A DNA stretch of 8,646 bases from Thermodesulfovibrionales bacterium (GCA_030018605.1 JASEHP010000057.1:1-8646); one strand, 5' to 3'. Shown: positions 1-6,038, counted from the stretch's first letter. Numbers and translations: made by a program. Notes: a model not told the origin generated them from the sequence alone.

Positions 1-50
1 TTTTAGATGATTTAACCAGTACCTTCTCGGTTACATTTTAGATGATTTAA
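1..50. repeat. 15-bp direct repeat, 35-bp period
   Basis: The 15-mer TTTTAGATGATTTAA occurs at 1-15 and again, without mismatch, at 36-50. The 20 bases between the copies are not repeated inside the window. The right copy ends about 10 bp upstream of the proposed -35 of the cytochrome gene, so the pair could be tandem binding sites for a regulator. It could equally be the last one and a half units of a 35-bp tandem repeat that continues to the left of the window. The repeat itself is certain; its role is unknown. Confidence 0.75.
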
Positions 51-59
51 TGCGAAATA

Positions 60-88
60 TTGCTAAACTATCTTTTCTCCTATACAAT
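60..88 (+). promoter_or_regulatory. Putative sigma70-type promoter of the small cytochrome gene
   Basis: A -35-like TTGCTA (60-65, 4 of 6 to TTGACA) and a -10-like TACAAT (83-88, 5 of 6 to TATAAT) are separated by 17 bp. Transcription would start near 95, leaving a leader of about 19 nt that contains the ribosome binding site at 100-106. It is supported only by similarity to consensus and by position. Confidence 0.4.
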
Positions 89-99
89 AGTGAATAAAG

Positions 100-106
100 A
101 GGAGGT
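100..106 (+). promoter_or_regulatory. Ribosome binding site that fixes the cytochrome start at 114
   Basis: AGGAGGT lies 7 nt before the ATG at 114. The frame is open further upstream to an ATG at 60, but that codon has no ribosome binding site and would put 18 residues in front of a normal signal peptide. The start at 114 is therefore preferred. Confidence 0.8.
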
Positions 107-113
107 GAGACGG

Positions 114-476
114 ATGAAGATTTTAAAAGTATCTCTGCTGCTTCTCATAATTCTCGGTTTAACATTTTCAGTAGCCTTCGCGGAAAAACACCTGCCCGAA
201 GAAAGAGGCAAAGCCCTATTCAATGACCAAAAGGCATTCAGCGGCAAAAAAGCATGCAATGACTGCCACCCTAACGGCAAAGGGTTGGAAAAAGCGGCTG
301 ACAAAAAAGCGTTCAAAATAATGGGTAAGACGCAGAAGAGCATTGAAGAGGCTGTTAATTTCTGCATTGTGAATGCAAGTATGGGGAAGGCTATTGACGC
401 AAAGTCAGGACAGATGAAGGATATGGTTGCCTACATAAAATCTCTGAAAGGCAAGGCGAAGGCTTCCGGTTATTAG
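114..476 (+). CDS. Small secreted monohaem cytochrome c
   Basis: This gene encodes 120 residues. The N-terminus is a Sec signal peptide: basic start (MKILK), hydrophobic core at about 6-20, and a likely cleavage after AFA at residue 23. The mature part carries one haem c motif, CNDCH, at residues 48-52. C-terminal methionines (M90, M101, M104) are candidates for the second haem ligand. The C-terminal segment, with MKDMVAYIKSL near 101-111, is the usual terminal helix of class I cytochromes c. The product is expected to be a periplasmic electron carrier. The next gene encodes a membrane-anchored cytochrome, so the two may exchange electrons, but this is inference. The large number of lysines suggests a basic protein. 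The redox partner and potential cannot be read from the sequence. The cytochrome assignment is secure; the subfamily is not determined. Confidence 0.88.
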   Translation: MKILKVSLLLLIILGLTFSVAFAEKHLPEERGKALFNDQKAFSGKKACNDCHPNGKGLEKAADKKAFKIMGKTQKSIEEAVNFCIVNASMGKAIDAKSGQMKDMVAYIKSLKGKAKASGY

Positions 477-491
477 AATCATTTTTAATGG

Positions 492-515
492 GGGGGGGCA
501 ATACCCTCCCTTTTT
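492..515 (+). terminator. Hairpin with T-tract between the two cytochrome genes
   Basis: Seven G (492-498) can pair with CCCTCCC (504-510), with one G-T wobble, around the loop CAATA. TTTTT (511-515) follows directly. This is the form of an intrinsic terminator. It lies 13 nt after the stop of the small cytochrome and ends 7 nt before the ribosome binding site of the next gene. It could therefore end the first transcript or act as a partial terminator that lowers expression of the downstream genes. The G-run is nine long (490-498), so the hairpin can slip by a base or two. Confidence 0.7.
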
Positions 516-534
516 ATCATTCAGGAGGCAGTTA

Positions 535-1287
535 ATGTCAGTGTCCTTCTTGAAATCTTTGCTGGGTATCGGCATCCTGATTTCATCCGTGGTTGCGGTA
601 TTCACCATGCTTGAGATATTCGGCAGGAGCGGAAAGAAATATGATATAGAGAAGCTGAAAAAAATCCACAGGGCAAACGGGATAGTCTATTTTTTACTCT
701 TTATCCTTATCACCTATTTTTGTCTGGATTTTATCATAAACACAAAGACAGAGCTTTCACCTCGGGCGCTGATACATTCCTTATATGCAGTTGCAATACT
801 TCTGCTTCTCGGATTGAAGTTTTCTATTTTAAGGGTATACAGGCAGTTTTACAATCAGGTAAAAATCATAGGGCTTTTGATAGCGCTTATTTCGTTTGCC
901 ATGTTTGCGGCATCCGGAGGATATTATCTGCTTATTACGAAATTCGGCTCGGATAAGGCGTTTATGGAAGCCGTTTCACTGAAAAAAGAGCCTGTGAAAG
1001 AAACGGTTAAGATTGCACTTAAAACAGACCCTGAGAGCATCGGAAAGGGAAAAGAACTTTACGAATCAAAATGTTATTTCTGTCATGACGCATACAGCAA
1101 CAAGAGGGAGGTAGGCCCCGGACATAAAGGCATTCTAAAAAATCCGCTTCTGCCGATGAGCAAAAAACCCGCCACTCCTGAAAATGTTGCAAATCAGATA
1201 AGGAATCCTTACAAAGATATGCCGTCGTTTTCGTATCTCTCTGACGAGGAAGTGGAAAATATCATTGCGTTTTTAAATACGCTTTAA
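535..1287 (+). CDS. Four-helix membrane protein with C-terminal cytochrome c domain
   Basis: The product is 250 residues. Four hydrophobic helices are visible at about 5-27, 50-68, 79-96 and 109-134, followed by a linker and a haem c domain with CYFCH at 180-184. M229, in the sequence DMPSF, is the likely sixth ligand, and the terminal helix is at 236-248. The loops after helix 1 (28-49) and helix 3 (97-108) are rich in Lys and Arg. By the positive-inside rule they are cytoplasmic, which puts both termini and the haem on the periplasmic side, where haem c is attached. H45 and H81 fall at opposite membrane faces, so a bis-histidine haem b is not evident. AGGAGG at 523-528, 6 nt upstream, supports the start. 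A role in membrane electron transfer with the preceding soluble cytochrome is inferred. I do not recognise the family of the membrane part. Confidence 0.85.
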   Translation: MSVSFLKSLLGIGILISSVVAVFTMLEIFGRSGKKYDIEKLKKIHRANGIVYFLLFILITYFCLDFIINTKTELSPRALIHSLYAVAILLLLGLKFSILRVYRQFYNQVKIIGLLIALISFAMFAASGGYYLLITKFGSDKAFMEAVSLKKEPVKETVKIALKTDPESIGKGKELYESKCYFCHDAYSNKREVGPGHKGILKNPLLPMSKKPATPENVANQIRNPYKDMPSFSYLSDEEVENIIAFLNTL

Positions 1288-1293
1288 CCAGAC

Positions 1294-3276
1294 ATGCCAC
1301 GTAACATACCTATAGGGAACGGAAATTTTCTTATCACCTTTGATCAGGACTACTGTTTAAGAGATATTTACTATCCCCATGCTGGCAAGGAGAATCATAC
1401 GGACGGCCACAAATTTCGTTTTGGCGTATGGACAGACAAAAGATTCGAGTGGGTCAACAGGGACTGGAACCTCAATCTTGATTATGTGACAGAGAGCCTT
1501 CTAACACATGTAACGGCATTCAATGAGCCCCTCGGCATAAGTCTTCTCTGCAATGACCTGATTGATTACAGAGAGAATGTCTACCTAAAAAAGATAGTCC
1601 TGAAAAATCATTTTGACAATGAGAGGGAAATCCGCATCTTCTTTCACCACGATTACCATATGCTTGAATCAGCAACAGGAGATACAGCCTATTATGACCC
1701 TGATGAGAAGGCAATCATTCACTACAAAGGCGACCGTTATTTCCTCATGAGCGGGATGCGAGAAAACAGACAGGGCATTGACCAGTATGCCACAGGGATA
1801 AAGGAGTTTCACGGACTTGAAGGAACATGGAAGGACGCCGAAGACGGACGGCTTGAGGGAGCGCCAATATCTCAAGGGTCTGTGGATTCAACACTTTCCT
1901 TCTCTGTAAGAGTTCCTCCAAATGGGGAGCAAACCATATATTATTGGATATGTGCGGGGAAAAATTATGCAGAAGTAAGTAGCCTCAATAAGATGATCAT
2001 GGGGCATGGAATAGAACATTTTATTAAACGTACAGAAAATTACTGGAGGGCATGGGTTAATAAGGAGAATTTAAATCTCTCGAACCTGCCGGAAAACATA
2101 GCGAACCTCTATAAAAAAAGTCTCCTGATATTAAGGACGAACATCGATTCTAACGGCGCCATAATAGCCGGAAATGATTCAGATGTCCAGCATTTTGCGA
2201 GGGATACTTATAGCTATATGTGGCCGAGAGACGGCGCCTTTGTTGCTTATGCGCTCGACATGGCAGGTTACCATGGAATAACAAGGAAGTTTTTCGATTT
2301 CTGTCTCGATATAATCGGCAAAGGTAAAGAGTCTGCAGGTTATTTCCTTCACAAGTATAACCCCAACGGCTCTCTCGGGAGTTCATGGCACCCGTGGATA
2401 AGCAACGGTGAAAAACACCTCCCAATACAGGAAGACGGAACAGGACTTATTCTGTGGGCATTGTGGTTTCATTTCGATAAGTTCAGGGATATAGAATTCG
2501 CTTCGGGACAGTATGAAACCCTCGTTATACGATGCGGCGACTTTCTTGCATCATACAGGGACAGCGAAACAGGTCTTCCCCTTCCATCATATGACCTCTG
2601 GGAGGAAAAATGGGGGATACATACATTCACTGTATCGGCAGTATATGCCGGGCTAAAAGCAGCGGGAAATTTCACAACCTTCTTTGGCGACACAAAAAGG
2701 AGCAGGATATACAGAAGAGCAGCGGAAGATGTCAAGACCGCAATGGACAAATACCTTTACAACAAAGAATACAAAAGGTTTTTAAAGACAATCGTCCCGG
2801 ATAAAAATGGCTCTTTTGAGACAGACCTGACCATCGATGCGAGTATATATGCGCCCTTCTATTTCGGCGTTTTTGAGCCTGATGATGAGAGGGTTGTAAA
2901 CACGATGAATGCTATAAAAAATCGTCTCTGGGTAAAGACCGATGTAGGCGGTATAGCAAGATATGAAGGGGACAAATACCACAGCACTGCCGAGGATATT
3001 CATAATGTGCCGGGCAATCCATGGTTTATATGCACGCTCTGGCTTGCCCAGTGGTATATAGCAAAGGCAAAGAATACGGAAGAACTGAACGAGGCAATCC
3101 CTATCCTGCAATGGGCAGCTTCGAGGGCATTGCCGTCAGGAGTTCTGGCAGAACAGGTTCATCCATTTACGAATCAGCCGCTCTCTGTCTCCCCACTCAC
3201 CTGGAGCCATGCTGCATTTGTAGCAGCAGTCCTCGAATACCTGAATAGAATTGGGAGTATCAAGCATAATAATTGA
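1294..3276 (+). CDS. GH15 glucoamylase/trehalase-type glycoside hydrolase
   Basis: The 660-residue product has the two-domain layout of prokaryotic GH15 enzymes: an N-terminal beta-sandwich (about 1-265) and an (alpha/alpha)6 catalytic barrel (about 268-655). The -1 subsite motif WPRD is at 310-313. DLWEE at 434-438 corresponds to the fungal glucoamylase motif, making E437 the likely general acid. AEQ at 619-621 gives E620 as the likely base. GH15 enzymes are inverting and release beta-glucose from alpha-glucan ends. Some members instead hydrolyse trehalose or dextran, and the substrate here cannot be decided. There is no signal peptide, so the enzyme should act in the cytoplasm, perhaps on glycogen, maltooligosaccharides or trehalose. 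The ATG lies 6 nt after the preceding stop with no clear ribosome binding site, which suggests translational coupling to the membrane cytochrome gene. All three key motifs are intact. Confidence 0.92.
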   Translation: MPRNIPIGNGNFLITFDQDYCLRDIYYPHAGKENHTDGHKFRFGVWTDKRFEWVNRDWNLNLDYVTESLLTHVTAFNEPLGISLLCNDLIDYRENVYLKKIVLKNHFDNEREIRIFFHHDYHMLESATGDTAYYDPDEKAIIHYKGDRYFLMSGMRENRQGIDQYATGIKEFHGLEGTWKDAEDGRLEGAPISQGSVDSTLSFSVRVPPNGEQTIYYWICAGKNYAEVSSLNKMIMGHGIEHFIKRTENYWRAWVNKENLNLSNLPENIANLYKKSLLILRTNIDSNGAIIAGNDSDVQHFARDTYSYMWPRDGAFVAYALDMAGYHGITRKFFDFCLDIIGKGKESAGYFLHKYNPNGSLGSSWHPWISNGEKHLPIQEDGTGLILWALWFHFDKFRDIEFASGQYETLVIRCGDFLASYRDSETGLPLPSYDLWEEKWGIHTFTVSAVYAGLKAAGNFTTFFGDTKRSRIYRRAAEDVKTAMDKYLYNKEYKRFLKTIVPDKNGSFETDLTIDASIYAPFYFGVFEPDDERVVNTMNAIKNRLWVKTDVGGIARYEGDKYHSTAEDIHNVPGNPWFICTLWLAQWYIAKAKNTEELNEAIPILQWAASRALPSGVLAEQVHPFTNQPLSVSPLTWSHAAFVAAVLEYLNRIGSIKHNN

Positions 3277-3291
3277 AAGAAGGAGCGATAA

Positions 3292-3582
3292 ATGTCAGAA
3301 GTGGATGATAATTACGAAAATGAGACCATATGCATCAAGTTCTGCGGTGTATGTCCATCGTACCCCAGAGTTAAAGGTGAAATACTGTTCTGCGCCAGAG
3401 GCAAAAGCGTCTCACCGAAACAAAAATCGGGCTGCAACTGCGGCCTCTGTGATATATGGAATAAATATGACCTAACGGATTTTTACTACTGTATGAAAGG
3501 GGAGGCAAAAGAATTAAGAAGGCTTTTTTCAACATCCTTATTTTCTTCATTCTATCAGGCTGTGCAAAAGATACGTCTGTAA
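3292..3582 (+). CDS. DUF2769 cysteine-rich protein
   Basis: The open frame encodes 96 residues. Eight cysteines are at 14, 18, 21, 34, 48, 50, 53 and 67, within the pattern CxxxCxxCPSY, LFCARGKS, CxCxxC and YYCMKG. I associate this pattern with the DUF2769 family (function unknown). The spacing suggests binding of a metal or an iron-sulfur cluster; this is inference. AAGGAG at 3280-3285 lies 6 nt before the ATG, and the gap after the GH15 gene is 15 bp, so it belongs to the same operon. Family-like sequence stops at about residue 74 (KGEAKE). The last 22 residues have no cysteines and are encoded by DNA that also encodes a lipoprotein signal peptide in another frame. That tail may be a recent extension caused by loss of a stop at 3514-3516. 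No signal peptide or membrane segment is seen. Confidence 0.8.
   Translation: MSEVDDNYENETICIKFCGVCPSYPRVKGEILFCARGKSVSPKQKSGCNCGLCDIWNKYDLTDFYYCMKGEAKELRRLFSTSLFSSFYQAVQKIRL
3499..3505 (+). promoter_or_regulatory. Strong internal ribosome binding site for an ATT-start frame
   Basis: GGGGAGG lies inside the DUF2769 coding region, 7 nt before the ATT at 3513. No ATG, GTG or TTG lies at a suitable distance in that frame. In the DUF2769 frame the same bases encode ordinary residues (KGEA), so the match could be chance, but the distance to ATT is ideal. Confidence 0.4.
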
Positions 3583-3632
3583 TTGTCTTTTCATTAAACA
3601 GAGACGGTAATAAGAATAGAATAGCAGAATAG
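3513..3632 (+). CDS. Possible small lipoprotein with ATT start, or remnant of a longer lipoprotein gene
   Basis: The frame overlaps the last 70 bases of the DUF2769 gene and ends at TAG 3630-3632. Read from ATT as Met it gives 39 residues. MKKAFFNILIFFILSGC is a textbook lipoprotein signal peptide: two lysines, a hydrophobic core and an LSGC lipobox with Cys at 17. The mature part is only 23 residues, with SVIVFSLNRDGN soon after the Cys. The ribosome binding site at 3499-3505 is well placed. ATT starts are rare but known (Escherichia coli infC). A T-to-G change at 3515 would create ATGA, giving the DUF2769 gene its stop and this frame an ATG, so the present state may be a mutation or a sequencing error. 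The mature part faintly recalls N-termini of OmpA-type lipoproteins, which would make it a truncated gene. The signal peptide shape is clear; whether the frame is expressed is uncertain. Confidence 0.4.
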   Translation: MKKAFFNILIFFILSGCAKDTSVIVFSLNRDGNKNRIAE

Positions 3633-3646
3633 ATGGGTCCCTTATT

Positions 3647-3674
3647 TTGTCTCACTGATTTCATGAAATATTAT
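3647..3674 (+). promoter_or_regulatory. Weak candidate promoter of the DUF2059 gene
   Basis: TTGTCT (3647-3652, 4 of 6 to consensus) and TATTAT (3669-3674, 5 of 6) are separated by 16 bp. Transcription would begin near 3682, just before the ribosome binding site AAGGAGG at 3687-3693. The gene could equally be transcribed from upstream. Confidence 0.3.
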
Positions 3675-3686
3675 ATGCAGATCAAG

Positions 3687-3693
3687 AAGGAGG
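3687..3693 (+). promoter_or_regulatory. Ribosome binding site that fixes the DUF2059 start at 3702
   Basis: AAGGAGG lies 8 nt before ATG 3702. In-frame ATGs at 3633, 3663 and 3675 have no such site, and they would place up to 23 extra residues before a normal signal peptide. Confidence 0.8.
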
Positions 3694-3701
3694 ATTGGAA
3701 T

Positions 3702-4241
3702 ATGATGGTTTTTAGATTTGCTGTCATTGCGCTGCTTCTGACAGCGTCGTATGCGTTTGCGGATGAAACGTCAAAGGCAGCCAAGCTTAAGGAACTTGCG
3801 AAGATTCAGGGCCTGCACGAAATAATCGAACAGCAAAGGTCATACAGCCATGAACAGGTTAAATTAATCGCTCCAAAGATGCTGCAGGAGGCAAAGACGC
3901 AGTTCCCCGGTTTAAAGAAGACGACACTTGTTGCTCTGGAAAATTCATATCAGAAATTCCTTAATGCGGCAAAATCAGCGTGGACGACTGAAGATGCAGT
4001 GAATGCGTGGAGCGTTTATTACGGCCTGCATGTTACGGAAGATGAATTGGATAATATTCTTGCATTTTATAGGTCGCCGATAGGACAGAAGGATGCAGAG
4101 GCGGCTAAGATTGCCATGCAGCAGTGGGCTATTTTTTTTATGGAGAAAAACAATGTAACGGTTGAAAAGGCTACGCAGGCATATATTGCTGATCTGAGGG
4201 CCATTATCAAGGCAGAGGCTAAGAAAAGAAATCGTAAGTGA
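3702..4241 (+). CDS. Secreted DUF2059 family protein
   Basis: The product is 179 residues. A Sec signal peptide with a hydrophobic core at 7-16 ends with a likely cleavage after AFA at residue 20. The mature protein is mostly helical. Its C-terminal half carries the features I associate with DUF2059: a Tyr-containing segment, then TEDELDNILAFYRSPIGQK, then a long helix with an aromatic cluster (QQWAIFFM). The function of the family is not established. Members are usually small exported proteins of Gram-negative bacteria, so a periplasmic location is expected. A second ATG follows directly at 3705, but the ribosome binding site spacing favours 3702. The gene lies 69 bp after the small lipoprotein frame, in the same reading frame, with one TAG between them. 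The family call rests on recall of the pattern, not on a search. Confidence 0.75.
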   Translation: MMVFRFAVIALLLTASYAFADETSKAAKLKELAKIQGLHEIIEQQRSYSHEQVKLIAPKMLQEAKTQFPGLKKTTLVALENSYQKFLNAAKSAWTTEDAVNAWSVYYGLHVTEDELDNILAFYRSPIGQKDAEAAKIAMQQWAIFFMEKNNVTVEKATQAYIADLRAIIKAEAKKRNRK

Positions 4242-4242
4242 A

Positions 4243-4266
4243 ATATTCTTATGCCTAACAGAATAT
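4243..4266 (+). other. Imperfect terminator-like hairpin after the DUF2059 gene
   Basis: ATATTCT (4243-4249) and AGAATAT (4260-4266) form a perfect 7-bp inverted repeat around a 10-nt loop, starting two bases after the stop codon. The stem is AT-rich and no T-tract follows, so intrinsic termination would be weak. It may protect the 3' end of the mRNA or be chance. Confidence 0.25.
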
Positions 4267-4293
4267 CCTTCCTGCAATATCCAATAAAAACTA

Positions 4294-4323
4294 ATGACAG
4301 CAAGACCGGCGGTGAGGTATAAT
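4294..4323 (+). promoter_or_regulatory. Near-consensus promoter of proB
   Basis: ATGACA (4294-4299, 5 of 6 to TTGACA) and a perfect TATAAT (4318-4323) are separated by 18 bp. The expected start of transcription, about 7 nt after the -10, is near 4330, only some 11 nt before the proB ATG. The weak ribosome binding site AAGGA (4329-4333) would be partly or wholly at the 5' end of the message. The good match indicates that proB is transcribed separately from the genes to its left. Confidence 0.65.
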
Positions 4324-4340
4324 TCTGCAAGGATAAAACT

Positions 4341-5438
4341 ATGAAAAGGATTGTTGTAAAGGTCGGCAGCAACATAGTCGCTGATGAGAAAGAGGGGCTT
4401 GATACAAGGCGCATTACGGCTATTGCGTCTGATATCAGGGATGCGCAGGACATGGGCTGTGAGGTTGTCCTCGTCTCTTCAGGCGCTGTTGCCGCAGGCA
4501 TGAGAAAACTCGGGCTGAAGGAAAAACCGAAAGATATACAGCTTAAACAGGCCGCTGCTGCCGTAGGCCAGAGCAGTCTGATGTGGGCTTATGAAAAGAG
4601 CTTCGGAGAATTCGGCAAAAAAGTTGCGCAGGTTCTGCTTACGCGCGATGATTTTACCGACAGGAAGAGGTACATCAATTCCAAGAATACGCTTGACACG
4701 CTGCTTTCATACGGCATTATCCCGATAATCAATGAGAACGATACGGTTGCGACCGATGAAATAAAGTTCGGCGATAACGACAACCTTGCCTCGCTTGTCG
4801 CGGGGCTTGTTGACGCTGAAAGGCTGATAATCCTCTCTGATGTTGACGGACTTTTTTCTGCTGACCCTAAGAAGAGCCACAAGTCAGTCCTCATAAAAAC
4901 AGTCAATGAAGTTACAGCGGAGATTGAGGCAATGGCTGGGGGCGCAGGCAGCGCTGTCGGCACAGGAGGGATGTATTCAAAAATCCTTGCGGCAAAGAGG
5001 ACTGTAAGCAACGGAATCACCGTAAACATAATAAGCGGCAAGAAAAGCGGATTGCTTGTGTCTCTCCTGAAGGGAAATCATCACGGAACTGAATTCAAGC
5101 CTGTGAGGGAAAGGCTCTCTGCGCGTAAGGGATGGATAGTTTACGGAAGCCGCACAACGGGCAGCCTGCATTTAGACGAAGGAGCTGTAAGGGCGCTTCG
5201 TCACAGAGGGAAAAGCTTGCTGCCTTCTGGGATTACCGCTGTTACGGGTGTCTTTGAGATAGGCGATGCCGTATATTGCGTTGATTCGGACAAGAAAAAG
5301 ATTGCAAAGGGCATTACGAACTATTCCTCAGCAGAGATAGAAAAGATAAAGGGCAGAAAGACAACGGATGTGGAAAAAGTTCTGGGATACAGATATTCTG
5401 ATGAGGTGATTCACAGGGATAACCTTGTGATTTTGTAA
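4341..5438 (+). CDS. proB: Glutamate 5-kinase with PUA domain
   Basis: The product phosphorylates L-glutamate with ATP to glutamyl-5-phosphate, the first step of proline synthesis, in the cytoplasm. Its 365 residues are the normal full length. The amino acid kinase domain (about 1-250) shows KVGS (7-10), SSGA (46-49), INEND (130-134), FGDND (143-147), LSDVDGL (165-171) and GTGGMYSK (207-214). The C-terminal PUA domain is at about 275-355. Family members are inhibited by proline; the sequence does not show whether this one is. It has its own promoter, and no proA follows: the next gene is convergent. The preceding 99 bp hold only the promoter and a weak hairpin. All kinase motifs are intact, with Tyr-Ser in GGMYSK where many homologues have a Thr-Lys ending. 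Confidence 0.96.
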   Translation: MKRIVVKVGSNIVADEKEGLDTRRITAIASDIRDAQDMGCEVVLVSSGAVAAGMRKLGLKEKPKDIQLKQAAAAVGQSSLMWAYEKSFGEFGKKVAQVLLTRDDFTDRKRYINSKNTLDTLLSYGIIPIINENDTVATDEIKFGDNDNLASLVAGLVDAERLIILSDVDGLFSADPKKSHKSVLIKTVNEVTAEIEAMAGGAGSAVGTGGMYSKILAAKRTVSNGITVNIISGKKSGLLVSLLKGNHHGTEFKPVRERLSARKGWIVYGSRTTGSLHLDEGAVRALRHRGKSLLPSGITAVTGVFEIGDAVYCVDSDKKKIAKGITNYSSAEIEKIKGRKTTDVEKVLGYRYSDEVIHRDNLVIL

Positions 5439-5450
5439 TAAGGGCATTTT

Positions 5451-5473
5451 GGCGGGGCATCTCACGTCCCGTC
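5451..5473. terminator. Hairpin in the convergent proB/DUF4416 gap
   Basis: GGCGGGG (5451-5457) can pair with TCCCGTC (5467-5473) over 7 bp, including two G-T wobbles, with a 9-nt loop. It fills most of the 35-bp gap between the two convergent stops. The following sequence has no T-tract in either direction, so it is at best a poor intrinsic terminator. The wobbles favour the RNA made from the + strand. Confidence 0.35.
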
Positions 5474-5998
5474 TTATACTACGTTTTTCAGTATTTCCCT
5501 TGCCTTCAAAAACATCTCAATACAATTTTTTTCATGGTAGTCCGAATAGGTAAAGATGTTTGGCGCAAAGGTCTTGTCTTTTTCTTTATACAGAAGGGTG
5601 ACCTCTCCGTATATGCCTTTGCCGAGGTAAATTCTATGCGAATAGCCCTTGGTTGTGGCAAGCACGACATTCGCGAGCGTGAGGTATCCGGGATCAATAT
5701 TGACGTTTCTTTTCCCGTCTGCTGAAAGCTCTGCCTCAATGTCGTTTGTCCTGAGTTTAATGTTGGCAATCTCGGCAGGGTTTATAAGTTCTTTGAAAAA
5801 TATAAATGTTCTCATTATCGGCGAGCCTATTTCCTCTTTGTAATATTCAGAGTAATCCCAGCTAACGGAAGGCGTTTCAAGAATGGCGGGGCCAAAGTTT
5901 TTTAACAGGGATTTTTTTGCCTTGGATAAGTAGGATTCGTCGGAATAAAGAACGCCTGCAAAAAGCAATGCCGGCTTAGGATTTGCGGGTTTGCCCAT
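5474..5998 (-). CDS. DUF4416 family protein
   Basis: The product has 174 residues, about the expected size for DUF4416, a family of unknown function. The N-terminal pattern MGKPANPKPALLFAGVLYSD, the central TFIFFKELI and ANIKLRTNDIE, and NIDPGYLTLANVVLATTKGYSHRIYL are what I recall for this family. There is no signal peptide or membrane segment, so it should be cytoplasmic. The ATG at 5998 is supported by the family-like N-terminus and by an in-frame TGA six bases upstream; the ribosome binding site is poor. It lies 74 bp downstream of clpC on the same strand and could be read from the clpC promoter, as no convincing terminator or promoter lies between them. No catalytic motif is evident to me. 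Confidence 0.8.
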   Translation of the reverse strand: MGKPANPKPALLFAGVLYSDESYLSKAKKSLLKNFGPAILETPSVSWDYSEYYKEEIGSPIMRTFIFFKELINPAEIANIKLRTNDIEAELSADGKRNVNIDPGYLTLANVVLATTKGYSHRIYLGKGIYGEVTLLYKEKDKTFAPNIFTYSDYHEKNCIEMFLKAREILKNVV

Positions 5999-6038
5999 AG
6001 TTCAGTAAAGAGTTATTAGCTTTCAATCAGCGGTGAAC

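Noticed and set aside
1..50. Start of a CRISPR array
   Set aside because: Only two 15-bp copies with a 20-bp interval, too short for CRISPR repeats and spacers, and no cas genes are seen.
60..113. Upstream ATG at 60 as start of the small cytochrome
   Set aside because: It has no ribosome binding site and would place 18 residues before an intact signal peptide. AGGAGGT supports ATG 114.
3582..3701. Fusion of the small lipoprotein frame with DUF2059 by read-through of the TAG at 3630
   Set aside because: They are in the same frame, but the DUF2059 protein has its own ribosome binding site and a complete signal peptide.
4251..4322. Small frame MPNRISFLQYPIKT... between the DUF2059 gene and proB
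   Set aside because: It encodes 23 residues, has no ribosome binding site, and ends inside the proB -10 element.
4589..5041. 150-codon frame antisense to proB
   Set aside because: The product is Ser/Leu-rich and of low complexity, as expected from the reverse strand of kinase codons. No start signal is seen.
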